Below the pieces are notes generated by a model. The model made no database searches. It was not told the origin of the DNA and worked only from the letters and a program-made list of their open reading frames with translations. A program made the translations under genes and the position numbers. From positions 23,016 through 87,015 of the forward strand of contig NZ_WBKM01000179.1 of assembly GCF_015714725.1 (NCBI RefSeq): a stretch of 64,000 nt of DNA, in the 5' to 3' direction. This document shows, piece after piece, positions 44,391 to 53,362 of the stretch. The stretch's first letter is position 1. The number at the start of each line of letters is the position of its first letter. This DNA is from Nostoc sp. WHI (GTDB lineage Bacteria; Cyanobacteriota; Cyanobacteriia; Cyanobacteriales; Nostocaceae).

Positions 44391-44485
44391 AGTTAAAATT
44401 TTAGGTTTTGTCAAGAACCAGTATAGGGAAAAGAGGCAGAGGAGCAGTCTTTTTTGATTCCCCCTTATCCCCCTGCTTTTTGAAT

Positions 44486-46696
44486 CTAGGATGCCAAAAC
44501 CTTTTGAGAATTGCTCACTTCATTAGCGATAATTCCAATTAAATTCAACTTACTCAAAATTTCTGTAGCTTGAGTCAATTCAGTTCGAGTTACTTTACCC
44601 ATGCGCTCTACCATCACAATACCATTGCAAAAAGATGCCACAATCCTGGCATCGACAGTGCCTAAAATTGGCGGAGCATCTATCAGTACTAAGTCATAAC
44701 TTTGCTCAAACAACTCAATCAGTTCTTTCATGCGTCGAGAACTGAGCAACTTCACTGTATCTTCTGGTATAGGCCCAGCAGTCAAAATATCAATGGAGGG
44801 GTGGATCGGTTGGATGTAATCTTGAAAATGAGTAGTTGTCTCATCAACTAATAACAGAGATAGTCCCCAATCATTGGATAGTTCCAGGATTTTGTGCAGG
44901 CTAGGATTATGTAGGTTAGCATCAATTACTAATACCCGCCGATGCATCCGGGTAGCACTAGCCACAAGCCCTAATACTAAAGTTGTCTTTCCTTCCCCTG
45001 GTAATGCTGAAGTCAACATCAGCGACTTGAGGGGGAAGGGATATTTTAATATTTGAATATTTTGGTAGATCATGTCCAGGGTTTCATGGACAGGCAATCT
45101 AGCGTTAGCTTCTACTACAGAAGAATCTAAGGTTCGCCGCCCATTCCAAGATAGTCCCAGCCGCCGCTTTTTGACACCATGCGACGGTAGTTTTGGTACT
45201 GACCCCAATACACGTAGGTTCGTCAGTTTCTTTAAATCTCCCGCACAATAGATAGCGTCATTAAACTTTTCCAAAATCAGCGCTGCTAAGATACCTAAAA
45301 TCAGCCCAATTACCGCTCCCCCAAGCAAAAGTAACAATCTGTTGCTTCCCACATAGGTTCCCAGAGCAGGTTCTTTCAAAACTTGCCAGTTATATCCTTC
45401 CTGAGCAATTTTTAGTCCTAAGGACTGTTGTGCCTGGAGCAGTTGTTCAAGGGTTTTGCGACTACTTTCGACCCTTGGCAGCAGACGGTTATACTCTGCT
45501 ATTAAACTTGGGTATTTGTTTAGCTCAGAGCGGAGTCGCTGTTCTGACTGCGCTAAACTCTTTTCATTAGCAATCAGTCCTAAAACAGTTGTCTGCACCA
45601 AAATTAACTCGTCTACTAGCTTTGGTTGAACCCCTACTATTTCCCCTTTTAAGATTGGTTCTCCCTTACTGCTAGTAGTAATCGCTTTCACCTCTTGTCG
45701 TAACAGCGACAGTTGACTTTGGCGTTGCTGTTTGAGTTTTTCTACCGATGGATAATCGTCTGTGTAGCGCAGCCGCTCTTTAGCCAGTGCTAGTTCAGTC
45801 TTTTGAATTTCAACCAATAGTGTTTGGTAACGGCTTGACTGATTTAAGCGAGAGGAAATTAAAGCATTTTGCTGGGACGAAGACGCTATTTTTTGTTCTA
45901 GGTTTTCGTAGCGAGCGTTTACATCTTGAAGGTGGGCACGAGTGGTTTGTAGCTGTTTTTGAATATCGGCTAGAGATTCTAGCAGGATTTTACTTTGTGC
46001 CTCGGGGTCGAGTAAATTATGTTTCTTGCGAAACTGTTCCAAATTTTTATCAGCTTTACTCACCTCTTTTTTTATTTCTGGTAGGCGGGCGTTTACAAAA
46101 GCCAGCCCTTGATTCAGACGCTCTTTTTGCTGCTCTGTGTTGTAGTTTTGGTAGACTTTTTGTAGAGCTTGCAGTACTCTTTGTGCTTTAACTGGATCGT
46201 CATTACTGTAAGAAACTTCAAATACTTTATTAAAAACCTTATTAGCTTTTATCCCTTCCTCTTGAGTCACTTTCAGAGGTGCTTTTTTACTTTTTTCTGG
46301 TTGACCATTGATATCCTCTAAGGTAATATTAGGATAATCAGAATGAAGTAAATCTACGGCTTTCTGAAGCAGCTTTGAACTCAGCATGAGTTTCATCTGA
46401 GTAGTGTAATCAACAACTTGAGAATTGGGGTCAGTAACCTCGGTGTCTACCCCTGCTGGGATATTATTTGACTGTGCCCCTTGAGATGAATTGGAACTCA
46501 CCAATATCTGCATGTCGCTCTGGTAAGTAGGTTTGGCAATAACAGCCAGAAGGCTAGCAACTGACATGACTACACAGGAAACTCCCAAGACCAGAAAGCG
46601 TCGGCGAAGCAGAATAGTAGATAGTTGTCTGATGTCAACCGCGCCTTGTGCTGAAGTAGTAATTTGTTGCTCTTGATTCAGACTAGTTTTAACCAC
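44486..46696 (-). CDS. Wzc-like polysaccharide chain-length/export protein with BY-kinase domain
   Basis: The protein has about 736 residues. I place the start at GTG 46696, 7 bases after GAGGAG; a TTG at 46702 is too close to it. Domains: Wzz N-terminal with a membrane helix (FLVLGVSCVVMSVASLLAV), a long periplasmic coiled-coil region, a second helix (LLLLLGGAVIGLILGILAAL), then a BY-kinase-like P-loop ATPase. It has Walker A ALPGEGKTT, Walker A' VLVIDANLHNP and Walker B DLVLIDAPP. It controls length and export of exopolysaccharide. The C-terminus lacks the tyrosine cluster that Wzc autophosphorylates. No other exopolysaccharide gene is adjacent. Confidence 0.9.
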   Translation of the reverse strand: MVKTSLNQEQQITTSAQGAVDIRQLSTILLRRRFLVLGVSCVVMSVASLLAVIAKPTYQSDMQILVSSNSSQGAQSNNIPAGVDTEVTDPNSQVVDYTTQMKLMLSSKLLQKAVDLLHSDYPNITLEDINGQPEKSKKAPLKVTQEEGIKANKVFNKVFEVSYSNDDPVKAQRVLQALQKVYQNYNTEQQKERLNQGLAFVNARLPEIKKEVSKADKNLEQFRKKHNLLDPEAQSKILLESLADIQKQLQTTRAHLQDVNARYENLEQKIASSSQQNALISSRLNQSSRYQTLLVEIQKTELALAKERLRYTDDYPSVEKLKQQRQSQLSLLRQEVKAITTSSKGEPILKGEIVGVQPKLVDELILVQTTVLGLIANEKSLAQSEQRLRSELNKYPSLIAEYNRLLPRVESSRKTLEQLLQAQQSLGLKIAQEGYNWQVLKEPALGTYVGSNRLLLLLGGAVIGLILGILAALILEKFNDAIYCAGDLKKLTNLRVLGSVPKLPSHGVKKRRLGLSWNGRRTLDSSVVEANARLPVHETLDMIYQNIQILKYPFPLKSLMLTSALPGEGKTTLVLGLVASATRMHRRVLVIDANLHNPSLHKILELSNDWGLSLLLVDETTTHFQDYIQPIHPSIDILTAGPIPEDTVKLLSSRRMKELIELFEQSYDLVLIDAPPILGTVDARIVASFCNGIVMVERMGKVTRTELTQATEILSKLNLIGIIANEVSNSQKVLAS

Positions 46697-46752
46697 TATC
46701 AAACTCCTCTAATATCGAAACACTATATTTGGAAGATTAGGAAAAATGTGAG

Positions 46753-46911
46753 ATGAACTGTTTATACCTAATAGCCACAACAGCATACTTAATTATTCTG
46801 CCAACAATGATCAGCTTACTTGGCACAATATTATGTCAACTAGTGCTTTCATGTTCATCAATTCATGCATATAAATTTTCAATCAGTATTGGAAGAATAA
46901 ATTTTCAATAA
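46753..46911 (+). CDS. Possible small hydrophobic ORF upstream of the Wzc-like gene
   Basis: The 52-codon frame starts at ATG 46753 and encodes MNCLYLIATTAYLIILPTMI and a further hydrophobic half, then a polar tail. AGGA lies about 11 bases upstream. It could be a membrane peptide, but composition here is AT-rich, so a chance frame is as likely. It is divergent to the Wzc-like gene. Confidence 0.2.
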   Translation: MNCLYLIATTAYLIILPTMISLLGTILCQLVLSCSSIHAYKFSISIGRINFQ

Positions 46912-47307
46912 ATATTTTCTTTTAAGAAGAAAAATCTTGGCTAAAAATTAATTATTTTCCTCAAGTATTTAGGTAGAAACTATTATGATTAACGACATAA
47001 CTATATATTAAGGTTGGTTTTTGTAACTTGTAATATAAAAAACACATTGAAAAAAATCTTTAAACCATACTATTTCTAGATTCTTGATACACTTAGTTAA
47101 CCGTAAATTATCAGTTAATTAGTTAACTTACTTTTAAAACTAAACTGCTGCTATTTGCTGGACGGTATGAGTTGTACTAATAAACCTAAAGATAGAGTCT
47201 AGTTAACTTTAAATTTTAGATTAAAGGGGTTCAATCTAAAATCTAAAATTTGGCGTTGCTGAATCAAGGGATAAAATTTTATGTATTGAAATGTAAAACT
47301 CCTTATC

Positions 47308-47476
47308 CTCTCTGCGCCTCTGCACGACGCCAGGTGCTTCTCCTTACCGGAGACGCTGCGCGTAGCTTGCTTCCCCGCAGGGGTACAAGTCGGCGAAGCC
47401 GACGGCAGTCGCTTTATGCCGGGGAACCCGTCCACCGCGCTGCCTCCCCAACGCACTGGCTCCTCTGCGTGAGAAA
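47308..47476. repeat. GC-rich interspersed repeat cluster
   Basis: It contains CTTACCGGAGACGCTGCGCG, TAGCTTGCTTCCCCGCAGGG, GTCGGCGAAGCCGAC and CCAACGCACTGGC, flanked by CCTCTGCG on both sides. The composition contrasts with the AT-rich remainder of the 46697-47507 gap. The flanking octamer suggests insertion of the block into an older repeat. No gene is called, although frames are open on both strands. Confidence 0.65.
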
Positions 47477-47507
47477 AATCATCCCGCAATTATGCAACGC
47501 CTAAAAT

Positions 47508-48467
47508 TTAAACGCTTATCTTGGTTAACTCTACTTCCCGCCGCCTGGGTATTTCATGAATCATAAAATCATAAGCCATGTCAGTACGGGGAAAAATAGC
47601 ACGGGCTTCCTGAAGGAGATCCTTCAACTCCAAGGTATTTCCGGGAGCATAGCGAGGGCTAAAATGACTCATAATCAGTCGATGTGCCCCAGCAGCTAAA
47701 GCTGTTTGTGCTGCCATTGTGCTTGTGGAATGCAAGCGCTGAAAAGCCATATCTGCATCTTGATGGGCAAAGGTCGCTTCGTGAATTAATACATCTGCAT
47801 CATGAGCTAATTCCACTGCACCATCACAATAAATCGTGTCTGTACAATAAGCAAATTTTCGACCAATTTCTGTAGGGCCGCACAATTGCGTGCCATCAAT
47901 CACCCGTCCATCGTCAAGGGTAACAGTTTCACCGCGTTTGAGTTGACCGTAAATCCGGCCAGAAGGAATTTGCAATGCCTTAGCTTTTTCGATATCAAAG
48001 CGTCCTGATCGGTCTTTTTCGGCTACGCGGTAGCCGAAAGCTGTAATCCGATGATGTAAATTACCGCAGCTAACGGTGAAGTCCTCGTCTTCATAAATTA
48101 CCCCTGGACGGATGGCGTGAACTTTGATGGGGTAGGAAAAATGTGTGTAAGAGTAACGTGAGGCCGCTTGGATGTAATCATTTAATCCGGGTGGGCCGTA
48201 TATATCAACTCGTTGTACATTGCCAGCCAAGCCGCAAGTGGCAAGAAGTCCCATCAAGCCAAAAATGTGGTCGCCGTGCATATGGGTGATAAAAATTCGG
48301 GAGAGTTGGCTGATTTTCAGTTCACTCCGCAAAATTTGATGCTGAGTACCTTCGCCACAGTCGAATAACCACAGTTCTGCCCTCTGGGGTAATCTCAGGG
48401 CGACGCTGGAAACATTGCGCGATCGCGTGGGTACACCGGAACTCGTCCCTAAGAATGTTATCTGCAC
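47508..48467 (-). CDS. rnz: Ribonuclease Z
   Basis: The protein has 319 residues. It is the tRNA 3'-processing endonuclease of the metallo-beta-lactamase fold. The zinc motif THMHGDHIFGL gives His62, His64, Asp66 and His67; further ligands lie in CTDTIYC and MSHFSPRY. FLGTSSGVPTRSRN opens the protein as in all RNase Z of the short type. It removes 3' trailers before CCA addition, fitting a genome where CCA is not encoded (see tRNA-Gly). Confidence 0.95.
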   Translation of the reverse strand: MQITFLGTSSGVPTRSRNVSSVALRLPQRAELWLFDCGEGTQHQILRSELKISQLSRIFITHMHGDHIFGLMGLLATCGLAGNVQRVDIYGPPGLNDYIQAASRYSYTHFSYPIKVHAIRPGVIYEDEDFTVSCGNLHHRITAFGYRVAEKDRSGRFDIEKAKALQIPSGRIYGQLKRGETVTLDDGRVIDGTQLCGPTEIGRKFAYCTDTIYCDGAVELAHDADVLIHEATFAHQDADMAFQRLHSTSTMAAQTALAAGAHRLIMSHFSPRYAPGNTLELKDLLQEARAIFPRTDMAYDFMIHEIPRRREVELTKISV

Positions 48468-48675
48468 AGCGTTCTTTAGCCTTCCTATTGCTCAATTTGC
48501 AGCTCTATTTTCTATAGTGGCACGGTTGATGAGCAAAATGCTTTTGAGAATATGTCGCCTTTTATGCTGTGCCAACACTCAACTTGGTTGCAGTTCTAGT
48601 CGAAAGTCTTGGCCTTCGGTTGAAAGAACAGCAACATATTCAATTACTGGCAAAGGATTGATTTCTCTTTTTTTA

Positions 48676-48706
48676 CTCCCCTCTCCGCGGCGGAGAGGGG
48701 TGGGGT
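48676..48706. terminator. GC-rich hairpin
   Basis: CCCCTCTCCGC and GCGGAGAGGGG form a perfect stem downstream of the R3H gene (minus strand), within the 245-base gap before rnz. It is the likely terminator of the ldpA-R3H unit, and also a repeat type common in these genomes. Confidence 0.5.
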
Positions 48707-48712
48707 GTGAGG

Positions 48713-50446
48713 TTATGCTGGATAAATCCGCAAACGCCGATTTGGTTCTTCACCAAAACTGTGCGATTTGAGGCGATAGTGTTCTACCAACTCATGTTGC
48801 ATTTTACGGACTTGGGAAGAACGCGGCAATAACTCCACTGGCTGTCCTTTGGGAATCACAATTTGCTCAACGGCAAGTCTGGCTTCTTCAAGGGCGTCCA
48901 TCTCATCATCACTACCATTGTGCAAAAACAGTTCCAGTTCTTTGTCATCAGCTAATTCTGGGTCATCGATATTCAGTAACCGCCGCAAGCCACGGGTAAT
49001 TTGCGGAATGGTGCTGGACTTAATCACATGGATGGGTACATGACGAGCTTTTGCCATTTGGCGTAATTTGGCGTGGTTTTTGACGTGCGATCGCAGGGCT
49101 AAAATTGCATCAGCACTATCTATATCTTTTGTCAATACCACGGGTAAAGTTAGCACGCTGATTACCTGTTCTAGTTGGTGGCGGCTAACGCCATAGGGAT
49201 AAACGTGCAGTGGCAAATCTTCACCATTAGGCCCTGGCTGTCTGGTAGCAGCACCCAAATCGATGCTCTCAGAATAATTGAAGGATTCATCCAGCAAGCG
49301 ATCGAACTCACTCCGCCCAGTCACCCGCTCTACAGGCAATTGCGGCAGTGCTACCATTTGTCCAGATGAACGCCAACCATTAGAGGGTCGCGCCGGTGCG
49401 AAAGATTCGTCTGCTGTGGCTAAATGTCCACCACGACCGTTGACAACAGCTAACTGCCTTGTAACTGCAATTTTGCCTTGCTCATCAACGGTTCTCGTTT
49501 GTGGGCTAGCCTGACGACCTCGCAACAGATTATCTACTGTATCAGCAACGCTTTCGTGTACTGTCCAACGCTGGCGTTCCAGCATTTCCACCGCAATTTC
49601 AAATGTAGGAGGGGCTTTACGCTCCAAAACAGTCTTTTGAGAACCTCTGCGTCTAGCTTCGTCATCTCCCAGTGTCACAGCTTGGATACCTCCAACTAAA
49701 TCAGCCAGAGTGGGGTTTTTAATGAGATTTTCGATCTGATTACCGTGGGCAGTACCTACCAACTGTACACCCCGTTCCGCAATGGTACGAGCCGCTAAAG
49801 CTTCCAATTCTGTGCCAATTTCATCAATGATGATCACTTCTGGCATGTGGTTTTCCACTGCTTCAATCATCACTTGATGCTGTTGGTCTGGATGAGCCAC
49901 TTGCATCCGCCTAGCGCGACCAATGGCAGGGTGAGCAACATCACCATCTCCAGCGATTTCGTTTGAAGTGTCAATAATCACCACTCGTTTATGCAGATCA
50001 TCCGCTAAAACACGGGCAATTTCTCGTAAGGCAGTAGTTTTGCCCACGCCTGGACGCCCCAGCATGAGAATCGATTTACCAGTTTCTACCAAATCGCGGA
50101 TCATGCCAATGGTTCCGAATACCGCCCGACCGACGCGACAGGTCAAGCCAATAATCTTGCCAGTGCGGTTGCGGATGGCGCTGATCCGATGCAAAGTTTG
50201 CTCAATTCCTGCCCGATTATCTCCGCCAAAGATTCCAACTCGTTGAACGCAATCATCTATCTGTTCTTGAGTAACGGGTACTTCGCTCAGGTACTCAGCT
50301 TGATTAGGAAAACGAGCCTCTGGGCGACGACCCAAATCCAAGACCACTTCTACTAAACTATCTCGTTTAGGATGACTCTCTAGTACTTGTCGCAGGTCTT
50401 GGGGCAAAATGTCTAGTAACTTTTGGAGATCGTCTGTAATCGTCAT
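48713..50446 (-). CDS. Ycf45-type AAA ATPase with C-terminal R3H domain
   Basis: The protein has 577 residues from ATG 50446. The frame runs on to 50596 but that part overlaps ldpA and is not needed. Domains: an N-terminal helical part, a GspE/AAA-type ATPase with Walker A LGRPGVGKTT and Walker B EVIIIDEIG, followed by a sensor-like VGTAHGN. A middle linker, then HVYPYGVSRHQLEQVI, and an R3H motif near the end (VRKMQHELVEHYRLKSHSFG) for single-stranded nucleic acid binding. Homologues occur in all cyanobacteria and red algal plastids (ycf45). The function is unknown. It lies 95 bases downstream of ldpA on the same strand. Confidence 0.88.
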   Translation of the reverse strand: MTITDDLQKLLDILPQDLRQVLESHPKRDSLVEVVLDLGRRPEARFPNQAEYLSEVPVTQEQIDDCVQRVGIFGGDNRAGIEQTLHRISAIRNRTGKIIGLTCRVGRAVFGTIGMIRDLVETGKSILMLGRPGVGKTTALREIARVLADDLHKRVVIIDTSNEIAGDGDVAHPAIGRARRMQVAHPDQQHQVMIEAVENHMPEVIIIDEIGTELEALAARTIAERGVQLVGTAHGNQIENLIKNPTLADLVGGIQAVTLGDDEARRRGSQKTVLERKAPPTFEIAVEMLERQRWTVHESVADTVDNLLRGRQASPQTRTVDEQGKIAVTRQLAVVNGRGGHLATADESFAPARPSNGWRSSGQMVALPQLPVERVTGRSEFDRLLDESFNYSESIDLGAATRQPGPNGEDLPLHVYPYGVSRHQLEQVISVLTLPVVLTKDIDSADAILALRSHVKNHAKLRQMAKARHVPIHVIKSSTIPQITRGLRRLLNIDDPELADDKELELFLHNGSDDEMDALEEARLAVEQIVIPKGQPVELLPRSSQVRKMQHELVEHYRLKSHSFGEEPNRRLRIYPA

Positions 50447-50541
50447 GCTTTCTATGGTGACGTTTTTAGAGATAGCGAGGACATTTGCGTGCAGGAGAAC
50501 CCGCGCTTCGGGTAATTGTCCTGAACGAGTAATTAACGCTT

Positions 50542-51693
50542 CTACTGTGACTTGATCTGGGAAACGAGAGAATGGGCAAGCTCTACAGCTCGCCAAAGTA
50601 ATACATCATCTTCTTCTAGGCGAACAGTCGCCTTAACATTAGTGTTACTTACCTCCTTATTCTCTAACTGATCGAGAATCGGTGACAGCAGTACACGGGC
50701 ATAGCTACCGTAAGCTACCCCGGCAATTTTGGATTTTGGATTTTGGATTTTGGATTTTGGATTGGGGTCTTCTAATCCAAAATCTAAAATCGGCAATCCA
50801 AAATCGTTGAGGAGTCCCATTGCCTTTAACTTAGCAACGGTATAACTATTTGTGCCGCCTGCTAACTGCACATATCCCGGTAACTTAGCTGCCAAAACTT
50901 TTTGCCCTAATTTGACTGCGGCTATTGTAGTGCCATCGCCAATATCACCACTCATGGGGCGACCATCAGTTTGCCAGATTAAGGCACCCTTGAATGGGGC
51001 AATAATCTCATATAGTGCTTTCAGATAGTCAGTAATCCCCTCGCCATCGGTACAGCTAATGGCTACTAGCTTTAGTTGATCAACCCACGGTGAAATTGCT
51101 TGCCATAATTGCTTAAATTCTGCCAACCGCCCAACTTTTGTATGGATTTCTACGGCATCTACTCCCGTTGACATTACCAATGGCGCGATCGCTCCCGGCG
51201 TTGACATATACGACGCTGTATAAATTATACCAGATGGACAAATTGGTATACAACGTCCGCAGCCATAGCATTTTTGAGATACTACTCCTGAAAAGTCATC
51301 TTTTATACCGTTAAACACAATTGCTTGTGCCGGACAAATTTGTTCACAGGGTCTAGGGCAGTCTGTAGGACACTCAGTAGGATTAAATTCCGCTTTCCGA
51401 AAATGGGGGTCTTCTCCATCGTTCAGGCTGACCATTAAAAACGGTGAGTTGCCTTTGTAACCAAAGCCTCGCTTTTGGGCATCTCTAGCCAGAGTTTTGG
51501 CTACAAGTAGCGCTGCTTGGGCTGCTGCAATCACTGCTGGATCAGCTGCAACATCTATGCAGTCAGCGCCCGCCAAAGTATAGGCTAACGTTAAACTTCT
51601 GACTGCCGGCAAATGCTGGAAACTGGCTCCGCAGATCAGCTTAAACCAGTGACCTTGTTTGAGAGATTGTAAAGGGGCGAACAAATCAGTCAC
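50542..51693 (-). CDS. ldpA: Circadian period factor LdpA (iron-sulfur protein)
   Basis: The protein has 383 residues. Two 4Fe-4S clusters are predicted from CPTDCPRPCEQICP and CYGCGRCIPICP. The rest matches LdpA, which senses the redox state of the photosynthetic chain and tunes the circadian period in response to light. The opening FKLICGASFQHLPAVRSLTL is typical. Near residue 300 an insert (DPNPKSKIQNPKSKIAG) is encoded by an intergenic-type repeat (nucleotides 50725-50806) that stays in frame. LdpA and the Ycf45/R3H gene are adjacent and may be co-transcribed. Confidence 0.92.
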   Translation of the reverse strand: MTDLFAPLQSLKQGHWFKLICGASFQHLPAVRSLTLAYTLAGADCIDVAADPAVIAAAQAALLVAKTLARDAQKRGFGYKGNSPFLMVSLNDGEDPHFRKAEFNPTECPTDCPRPCEQICPAQAIVFNGIKDDFSGVVSQKCYGCGRCIPICPSGIIYTASYMSTPGAIAPLVMSTGVDAVEIHTKVGRLAEFKQLWQAISPWVDQLKLVAISCTDGEGITDYLKALYEIIAPFKGALIWQTDGRPMSGDIGDGTTIAAVKLGQKVLAAKLPGYVQLAGGTNSYTVAKLKAMGLLNDFGLPILDFGLEDPNPKSKIQNPKSKIAGVAYGSYARVLLSPILDQLENKEVSNTNVKATVRLEEDDVLLWRAVELAHSLVSQIKSQ

Positions 51694-52204
51694 ATTTCTA
51701 TTATGCGTTTATGCGACTAAAAATAGTAGCCTGTAATCAAGAAAAAGTCCGGATTTCATCATTCAGGGTTTTGAGCGATCGGACTGGGGGGTTAGGGATT
51801 AGGTACTGGGTACTGGGAAAAAGTAGGGGATGAGGGGGACAAGGATGCCTCATATTTTACACCTCTACTGAATAAACCTATAAAAAACAGATAAGTGATT
51901 ATTGACCTCACGACCTTGGAAAAATGCGGGAAATTTCCAGAATTCGAGTGCCATTGTGCAGTGGTTCTAATTTTGTCTAAAAGTCAATCGCACACTTGTT
52001 TTAGGCTATTTCCGCAAAATATAGACCTACTTCTCTTTTTGGCAAAGGTATTGTGATTGTGATCCGGTGCAGATTACAATGGCTGTCCAAATCACCTACA
52101 TCACAAAAAGACTAATCAATCCGCTACCTTTGCCCACAGTTTTTGTGGTAAAAAGCAAGCTCCTTTACTATTGAAACTAATAAAAATACCCTCAATTCAC
52201 ATCT
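51694..52204. other. Intergenic region with an inverted repeat
   Basis: About 510 bases. GGCAAAGGTA (52041-52050) and TACCTTTGCC (52125-52134) form a perfect 10-bp inverted repeat around an 74-base centre, in which TTGTGAT and ATCACAA can also pair. Short GTACTGG repeats lie near 51800-51815. No gene seen. It follows the AT-rich TPR gene and precedes ldpA. Confidence 0.4.
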
Positions 52205-53323
52205 CTATACTTCCTGCCAACCCTCAATAGTTGCCACCAAAATGTTAATCAGTAGATGGTCAACTGCTTCTTTAAATGCCTCGGTTCCTCCTGCTTTAAG
52301 CGCATTAATAACCCGTGCTTTCAGTGTTGGATTATTTTTAATTTCCTCAGATGCTTTAGCTACAACTGTCAGTTTTTCCACCTCACTTATATTGGGGTTA
52401 GTTGCTTCCAGTTGCTTCAGGAGTTTCTGAATATCTGCTGCTGCTTCAGCAAGAATTTGCTTTTGTTCTAACTCGTATATATATTGATTAGCTTGCTGAC
52501 GACCATTATCCTGAATCTTGTTAGCAAAATTAGCAATTTTAGCTTTACTCATGTCATTATTAAATGTTTCCGACACAGATTTGTCCTCTATAGTTAAACT
52601 TTGAATAAAAAACTTTTGTCCTTTATAGACATCATTATTTGAGATATCTTGGGTAGTTGATGCTGAAATACGCTTTTTCCGTTTGGGTAAACATAAATTT
52701 TTTATAATTAATAAAATATTATTCCATAAACCATGATTATTCTGAAGATAGGATAAAATTATTTGGATTTGTTCAACTTCTTGAAGCATATCTTGGCTGT
52801 CAAATAATTCCCTAGCTTTTAGAAAACTTTTTATTGCTTTATTGTGTTTACCTTGTTCATAAAAAATATATCCTTGTCCTGTATAAGCTACTGCACAATT
52901 GTAGTCTAAATTAATTGCTTCTTGAAAAAGTATGAGAGCAGCTTCAAATTCACCTTCATTTTTTAAATCATTTCCCAAACTAGCATAGGCTACCGCAACC
53001 CCATCATTATCAAGTTCTAATCTCTGCTGGAACTTGTTCAAAAAGTTATGACCTTTAAAACTAATATGGCCATGTACTTGAATGTTTTTATTTAGTAACT
53101 GCTTGTAGCTCTGTATCTTTTGATCATAATTTTGACAATGTTTAAGAATTTGAAACTCAATCAGCGTTGCTTGTTCTAAAGATATACCAAGCAGTTTTTG
53201 ATATTCTGTTAGTTGATGACGAGCATTATCGGTTAGATTACCATCTAAAATTTCATAATATTTATATACTAATTGCTCAACTTGGGTACGATATTCTTCA
53301 ATTACATTTTCTGCTTTGTTCAT
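52205..53323 (-). CDS. TPR protein with a cyanobacterial C-terminal effector-associated module
   Basis: The protein has 372 residues and no signal peptide. The N-terminal about 100 residues are helical. Two TPR units follow (VAYASLGNDLKNEGEFEAAL and VAYTGQGYIFYEQGKHNKAI, about residues 110-175), then a basic stretch (LPKRKKRISAS). The last about 120 residues, from LAEAAADIQKLLKQLEATNP to the end (LKARVINALKAGGTEAFKEA and VATIEGWQ), form a module I recognise from many cyanobacterial proteins. There it is fused to pentapeptide repeats, NACHT or peptidase-like parts. That fusion pattern suggests a signalling or conflict-system adaptor. AT-rich. It lies 39 bases after a lipoprotein gene. Confidence 0.75.
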   Translation of the reverse strand: MNKAENVIEEYRTQVEQLVYKYYEILDGNLTDNARHQLTEYQKLLGISLEQATLIEFQILKHCQNYDQKIQSYKQLLNKNIQVHGHISFKGHNFLNKFQQRLELDNDGVAVAYASLGNDLKNEGEFEAALILFQEAINLDYNCAVAYTGQGYIFYEQGKHNKAIKSFLKARELFDSQDMLQEVEQIQIILSYLQNNHGLWNNILLIIKNLCLPKRKKRISASTTQDISNNDVYKGQKFFIQSLTIEDKSVSETFNNDMSKAKIANFANKIQDNGRQQANQYIYELEQKQILAEAAADIQKLLKQLEATNPNISEVEKLTVVAKASEEIKNNPTLKARVINALKAGGTEAFKEAVDHLLINILVATIEGWQEV

Positions 53324-53362
53324 AATATATACAATGAATTTTTATCATCAAAGTCAAACTAA

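Noticed and set aside
47199..47504. Open frames on both strands through the GC-rich repeat cluster
   Set aside because: They exist because the inserted repeats lack stop codons; the sequence is palindromic repeat, not coding.
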